Origin: an uncultured Bacteroidota bacterium | Lineage (GTDB): Bacteria; Bacteroidota; Bacteroidia; Chitinophagales; Chitinophagaceae | NCBI GenBank assembly: GCA_903835145.1 | Contig: CAILMA010000611.1 | Location: 1-9,517, forward strand | Reading direction: 5' to 3' | Length of the DNA stretch: 9,517 nt | Part shown: positions 7,352 to 9,517 of the stretch, piece by piece | How positions within the stretch are numbered: the first letter of the stretch is position 1 | How the letters are laid out: each line of letters starts with the position of its first letter | The notes under the pieces: generated by a model | What the model was told of the DNA's origin: nothing | Database searches by the model: none | What the model saw: only the letters and a program-made list of their open reading frames with translations | Made by a program: the position numbers and the translations under genes

Positions 7352-7459
7352 CGGAGGTTTTTTTTGTTAAATTTACGTATCTATGAAATATTTTCCAGAT
7401 AAAGTTGTAATTTAGTTTTCTGTTTTTCGTTACCAAATTGCATCAACCCTATCCTTCTG

Positions 7460-7467
7460 CAAAAGTA
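7460..7467 (-). promoter_or_regulatory. Candidate Bacteroidota -7 box for the osmC-like gene
   Basis: On the minus strand this reads TACTTTTG followed by CA, a full match to TAnnTTTG. A TTTG on the same strand at 7484-7487 lies 16 bases upstream, close to the usual -33 spacing. It would give the osmC-like transcript a leader of about 100 bases. The box sits directly beside the ATG of the divergent gene at 7470. The call rests on consensus matching only. Confidence 0.35.
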
Positions 7468-7469
7468 CT

Positions 7470-8309
7470 ATGGAAAGATTATTCAAAACACTAATTGTTT
7501 TATTGTTGTGCTGCAGCAAGGCAGTAGCGCAAGAGGGCGTTGTTTTGTCTTCTGACACCACGAGAAAGGTAGTGAAACCCGTAGTAGCATTCAGTTACCT
7601 GAAGCCGAAGGGCCCTAAGGCAATAGTACATGAAATGAGTGGTGGATTCCGGCTTAATACGGATGGCTGGAGTGTGTGTATGGACAGAGGGCATGTGAAA
7701 ACTCCTGACCTGAAACATGCCGATATGTTTCATAACCTCTTGTTTTGGGAGTTGGAATTTTCTGAGAAAAACAACCCTAAGGAAGAGAAAGTAACCAGTG
7801 CTATGCCGAACCCTATGGGTGGAAGCAGAACCTACAAATACGGTAAAATCAATAATTTTTATGCGCTGAAACTTGGTCTTGGCTACCAGAAAATGCTAGC
7901 GGGAAAGCCTGACCCGGGTTGTGTTTCCATTCACTGGGTGACTACAGGTGGCTTTGCACTCGGGTTGCTGAAGCCTTACTACATTAATGTTTACGGCGAT
8001 CCTCAGGCGATAAAATTCACCGACCAGACCCAAAGCGATTTCCTGCCGAATATCAAAAACCAGGCGAGCCTTATAGAGGGCAGTGCAGGTTTTAGCAAGG
8101 GGCTCGATGAGATGGTGTATGTACCCGGTGGGTTTTTAAAGACTGGTCTGCACTTTGATTTTTCGGCCAATAAAAAAACGATAATTAGTGTAGAAACAGG
8201 TGCAAGTATAGAGTACTATTCGCAGGCCATACAGATAATGGCCAATCAGCCGGCTACTGCTGGTTTCTATAATCTTTTCATTGCGCTGCAAGTGGGCAAG
8301 CGCTGGTAG
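7470..8309 (+). CDS. Exported protein of unknown function, probable outer-membrane beta-barrel
   Basis: The 279-residue product starts with a typical signal peptide: a charged MERLFK, a hydrophobic core (LIVLLLCC, about residues 8-15), then KAVA before Gln21, suggesting signal peptidase I cleavage after Ala20. LLLC is a poor lipobox, so a lipoprotein is less likely. The mature part alternates polar and hydrophobic residues in short strand-like runs (NNFYALKLGLGYQKM, KTIISVETGASIEYYS, GFYNLFIALQVGKRW). It ends in an aromatic residue after such a strand, as outer-membrane barrels do. I do not recognise a named family. A barrel of eight to ten strands would fit the length, but this is inference. 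The gene is divergent from the osmC-like gene across 118 bases. It is followed by a 217-base gap before lipA. No enzymatic motif is visible. Confidence 0.75.
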   Translation: MERLFKTLIVLLLCCSKAVAQEGVVLSSDTTRKVVKPVVAFSYLKPKGPKAIVHEMSGGFRLNTDGWSVCMDRGHVKTPDLKHADMFHNLLFWELEFSEKNNPKEEKVTSAMPNPMGGSRTYKYGKINNFYALKLGLGYQKMLAGKPDPGCVSIHWVTTGGFALGLLKPYYINVYGDPQAIKFTDQTQSDFLPNIKNQASLIEGSAGFSKGLDEMVYVPGGFLKTGLHFDFSANKKTIISVETGASIEYYSQAIQIMANQPATAGFYNLFIALQVGKRW

Positions 8310-8513
8310 GGTAGCTGCGTTTTAGGTGAGTTCTGTTTCTGTTTTTTTCTTTTTTATTTTATTCTAAAGCTTCGCCTTTACTCGGGCTGAGAATTACATG
8401 CTCCGGCAAGTGTACATTGTTGCGCAGCCGCAGTGGTAAGCAGGTACGATATGTTTTTTTTCGTGGTTGGTATTGAAAATTTTGTGGGCTCTGATTTGCT
8501 CAATTTACCATAA

Positions 8514-8519
8514 TTTGCA
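8514..8519 (+). promoter_or_regulatory. Possible degenerate promoter element of lipA
   Basis: TTTGCA, preceded by CATAA, lies 7 bases before the lipA ATG at 8527. The same hexamer ends the better -7 boxes of hppA and the osmC-like gene. Here the TA half is shifted by one base, so the match is imperfect and would make lipA nearly leaderless. No usable -33 box is seen. This is weakly supported. Confidence 0.2.
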
Positions 8520-8526
8520 CCCTGAT

Positions 8527-9453
8527 ATGCAGGAACTACCAGTAATAGGTGCGGCAGCGGCGAAAGTTGAAACCCGCGTGAAGAAGCCAGACTGGCTTCG
8601 GGTAAAGTTACCAATAGGTGAGAGCTACCGCCATGTGCGCGGGCTTGTAACCACCCATAAACTACACACCATTTGTGAGAGCGGCAATTGCCCCAACATG
8701 GGTGAGTGCTGGGGCGAAGGTACGGCAACCTTTATGATACTTGGTAATGTGTGTACACGCTCGTGCGGTTTTTGCGCGGTTGCAACCGGGCGCCCTGAGC
8801 CTGTGGATTGGGATGAGCCGCAGCGTGTGGCAGAAGCCATACACCTGATGAAGGTAAAACATGCCGTAATAACATCGGTAGACAGGGATGAACTTGAAGA
8901 TGGCGGCTCTACGATATGGGCCAATACAATAAAGGCAGTGCGTGCGCTGAACCCGGGGACCACGCTGGAAACCCTGATACCGGACTTTAAAGGGGAATGG
9001 CACAACCTGCAGCGCATAATAGATGTAGCGCCAGAGGTAGTGAGTCACAACCTGGAAACCGTAGAAAGACTAACAAAGAAAGTAAGGATACAAGCTAAGT
9101 ACCACAGGAGCCTTGAAGTGCTGCGCAGGCTGAAGGACGGCGGAATGCGCACCAAGAGCGGCATAATGCTGGGCCTTGGTGAAACGAAGGAAGAGGTGCT
9201 GCAAGCGATGCAGGACCTTGCCGATAATGGCATAGATGTGGTGACACTGGGACAGTACCTGCAACCAACACCGAAGCACCTTGGGGTGGTGCGTTTTGTG
9301 CACCCCGATGAGTTTGCTGAGTTTCGGGAAGAAGGGTATAAGATGGGGATTGATTATGTGGAGAGCGGGCCGCTGGTGCGCTCATCGTACCATAGCGAGC
9401 GCCATGTGTTTCCCGGCGAGGGCCGTAAGAAGTGGGAAAATGGTTTGAAATAA
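8527..9453 (+). CDS. lipA: Lipoyl synthase (radical SAM)
   Basis: LipA inserts two sulfur atoms into protein-bound octanoyl groups, making lipoyl cofactors for pyruvate and 2-oxoglutarate dehydrogenases and the glycine cleavage system. With the start at 8527 the protein has 308 residues, close to the family norm. The auxiliary, sulfur-donating [4Fe-4S] cluster ligands are Cys50, Cys55 and Cys61 ([12 protein letters not shown]), completed by a serine of RSSY at 285-288. The radical SAM cluster is held by CTRSCGFC: Cys76, Cys80 and Cys83. Further family blocks include [23 protein letters not shown] and [12 protein letters not shown]. The open frame extends upstream to a TTG at 8467, but those 20 codons (hydrophobic, ending HNLHPD) are not lipoyl-synthase-like, and the ATG precedes the natural start MQELPVIG. 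No lipB or lplA lies in the window. Confidence 0.98.
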   Translation: MQELPVIGAAAAKVETRVKKPDWLRVKLPIGESYRHVRGLVTTHKLHTICESGNCPNMGECWGEGTATFMILGNVCTRSCGFCAVATGRPEPVDWDEPQRVAEAIHLMKVKHAVITSVDRDELEDGGSTIWANTIKAVRALNPGTTLETLIPDFKGEWHNLQRIIDVAPEVVSHNLETVERLTKKVRIQAKYHRSLEVLRRLKDGGMRTKSGIMLGLGETKEEVLQAMQDLADNGIDVVTLGQYLQPTPKHLGVVRFVHPDEFAEFREEGYKMGIDYVESGPLVRSSYHSERHVFPGEGRKKWENGLK

Positions 9454-9459
9454 AATTTA

Positions 9460-9517
9460 ATGATTATCCCTTTGCATACCCATAGCTCGTATATGAAACA
9501 GCCACTACAAGTAACCT
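9460..9517 (+). CDS. Possible start of a further gene, cut by the right edge
   Basis: An open frame runs to the window edge from an ATG at 9460 (MIIPLHTHSSYM) or, in the same frame, from the ATG at 9493 (MKQPLQVT). A TTTGCA at 9471-9476 resembles the -7 element ends seen elsewhere in the window. If it is part of a promoter, the 9493 start is preferred. At most 19 codons are visible, so no family can be named, and the frame could be fortuitous. Confidence 0.25.
   Translation, partial: MIIPLHTHSSYMKQPLQVT

Noticed and set aside
6822..7402. Plus-strand open frames of 76 and 139 codons
   Set aside because: They overlap the end of the DUF2851 gene and run antisense to the osmC-like gene, which has clear family motifs and catalytic cysteines.
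8330..8366. T-rich run after the exported-protein gene, considered as a terminator
   Set aside because: No stable hairpin precedes it; the best pairing near 8298-8318 is short and bulged. It is probably just AT-rich spacer.
8378..9385. Several minus-strand open frames of 62-130 codons
   Set aside because: They are antisense to lipA or straddle its start, have no recognisable protein character, and overlap one another.
1..9517. Mobile elements, CRISPR arrays, tRNA or rRNA genes and long repeats
   Set aside because: Reading both strands by eye showed no transposase, integrase, spaced repeats, tRNA-like sequence or inverted terminal repeats.

Overview
The window looks like ordinary chromosome from a member of the Bacteroidota, most probably Chitinophagales or a nearby order (inference). 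The evidence is a Flavobacterium-type membrane pyrophosphatase, a DUF2851 protein, starts without clear Shine-Dalgarno sequences, and upstream boxes of the Bacteroidota TAnnTTTG(CA) type. No insertion sequence, integrase, CRISPR array, tRNA or rRNA is visible, and no gap between genes exceeds about 220 bases.

Layout. Bases 1-1424 (minus) hold the N-terminal part of a membrane-bound ion-pumping pyrophosphatase (hppA), cut by the window edge. A 217-base gap carrying the hppA promoter separates it from a SanA-type envelope protein at 1642-2280 (plus). SanA converges on a MurU/RmlA-type sugar-nucleotidyltransferase at 2329-3045 (minus). A small four-helix membrane protein of unknown function (3123-3578, plus) diverges from the transferase. 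Next come a DedA/VTT membrane protein (3689-4345) and an MFS transporter (4364-5596) only 18 bases later, very likely one transcript. A DUF2851 protein follows (5686-6957). Its 3' end overlaps by 17 bases the end of a convergent OsmC-family gene (6941-7351, minus). An exported, probably outer-membrane, protein (7470-8309) and lipoyl synthase lipA (start at 8527, end 9453) complete the window. A further reading frame seems to begin at the right edge.

Functional picture. Most of the window is housekeeping and cell-envelope biology: PPi-driven ion pumping, an envelope barrier protein, sugar-nucleotide formation, a DedA protein (a family tied to lipid-carrier recycling and proton motive force), a secondary transporter, peroxide/thiol handling and lipoate synthesis. 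I see no defence island or biosynthetic cluster. The two observations most worth following are (i) the gating glutamate of the pyrophosphatase, which has moved from transmembrane helix 6 to helix 5, and (ii) the DUF2851 protein, which has exactly four cysteines, three in a C-terminal CX4CX2C cluster, plus a D...ExHxK segment reminiscent of PD-(D/E)XK enzymes.
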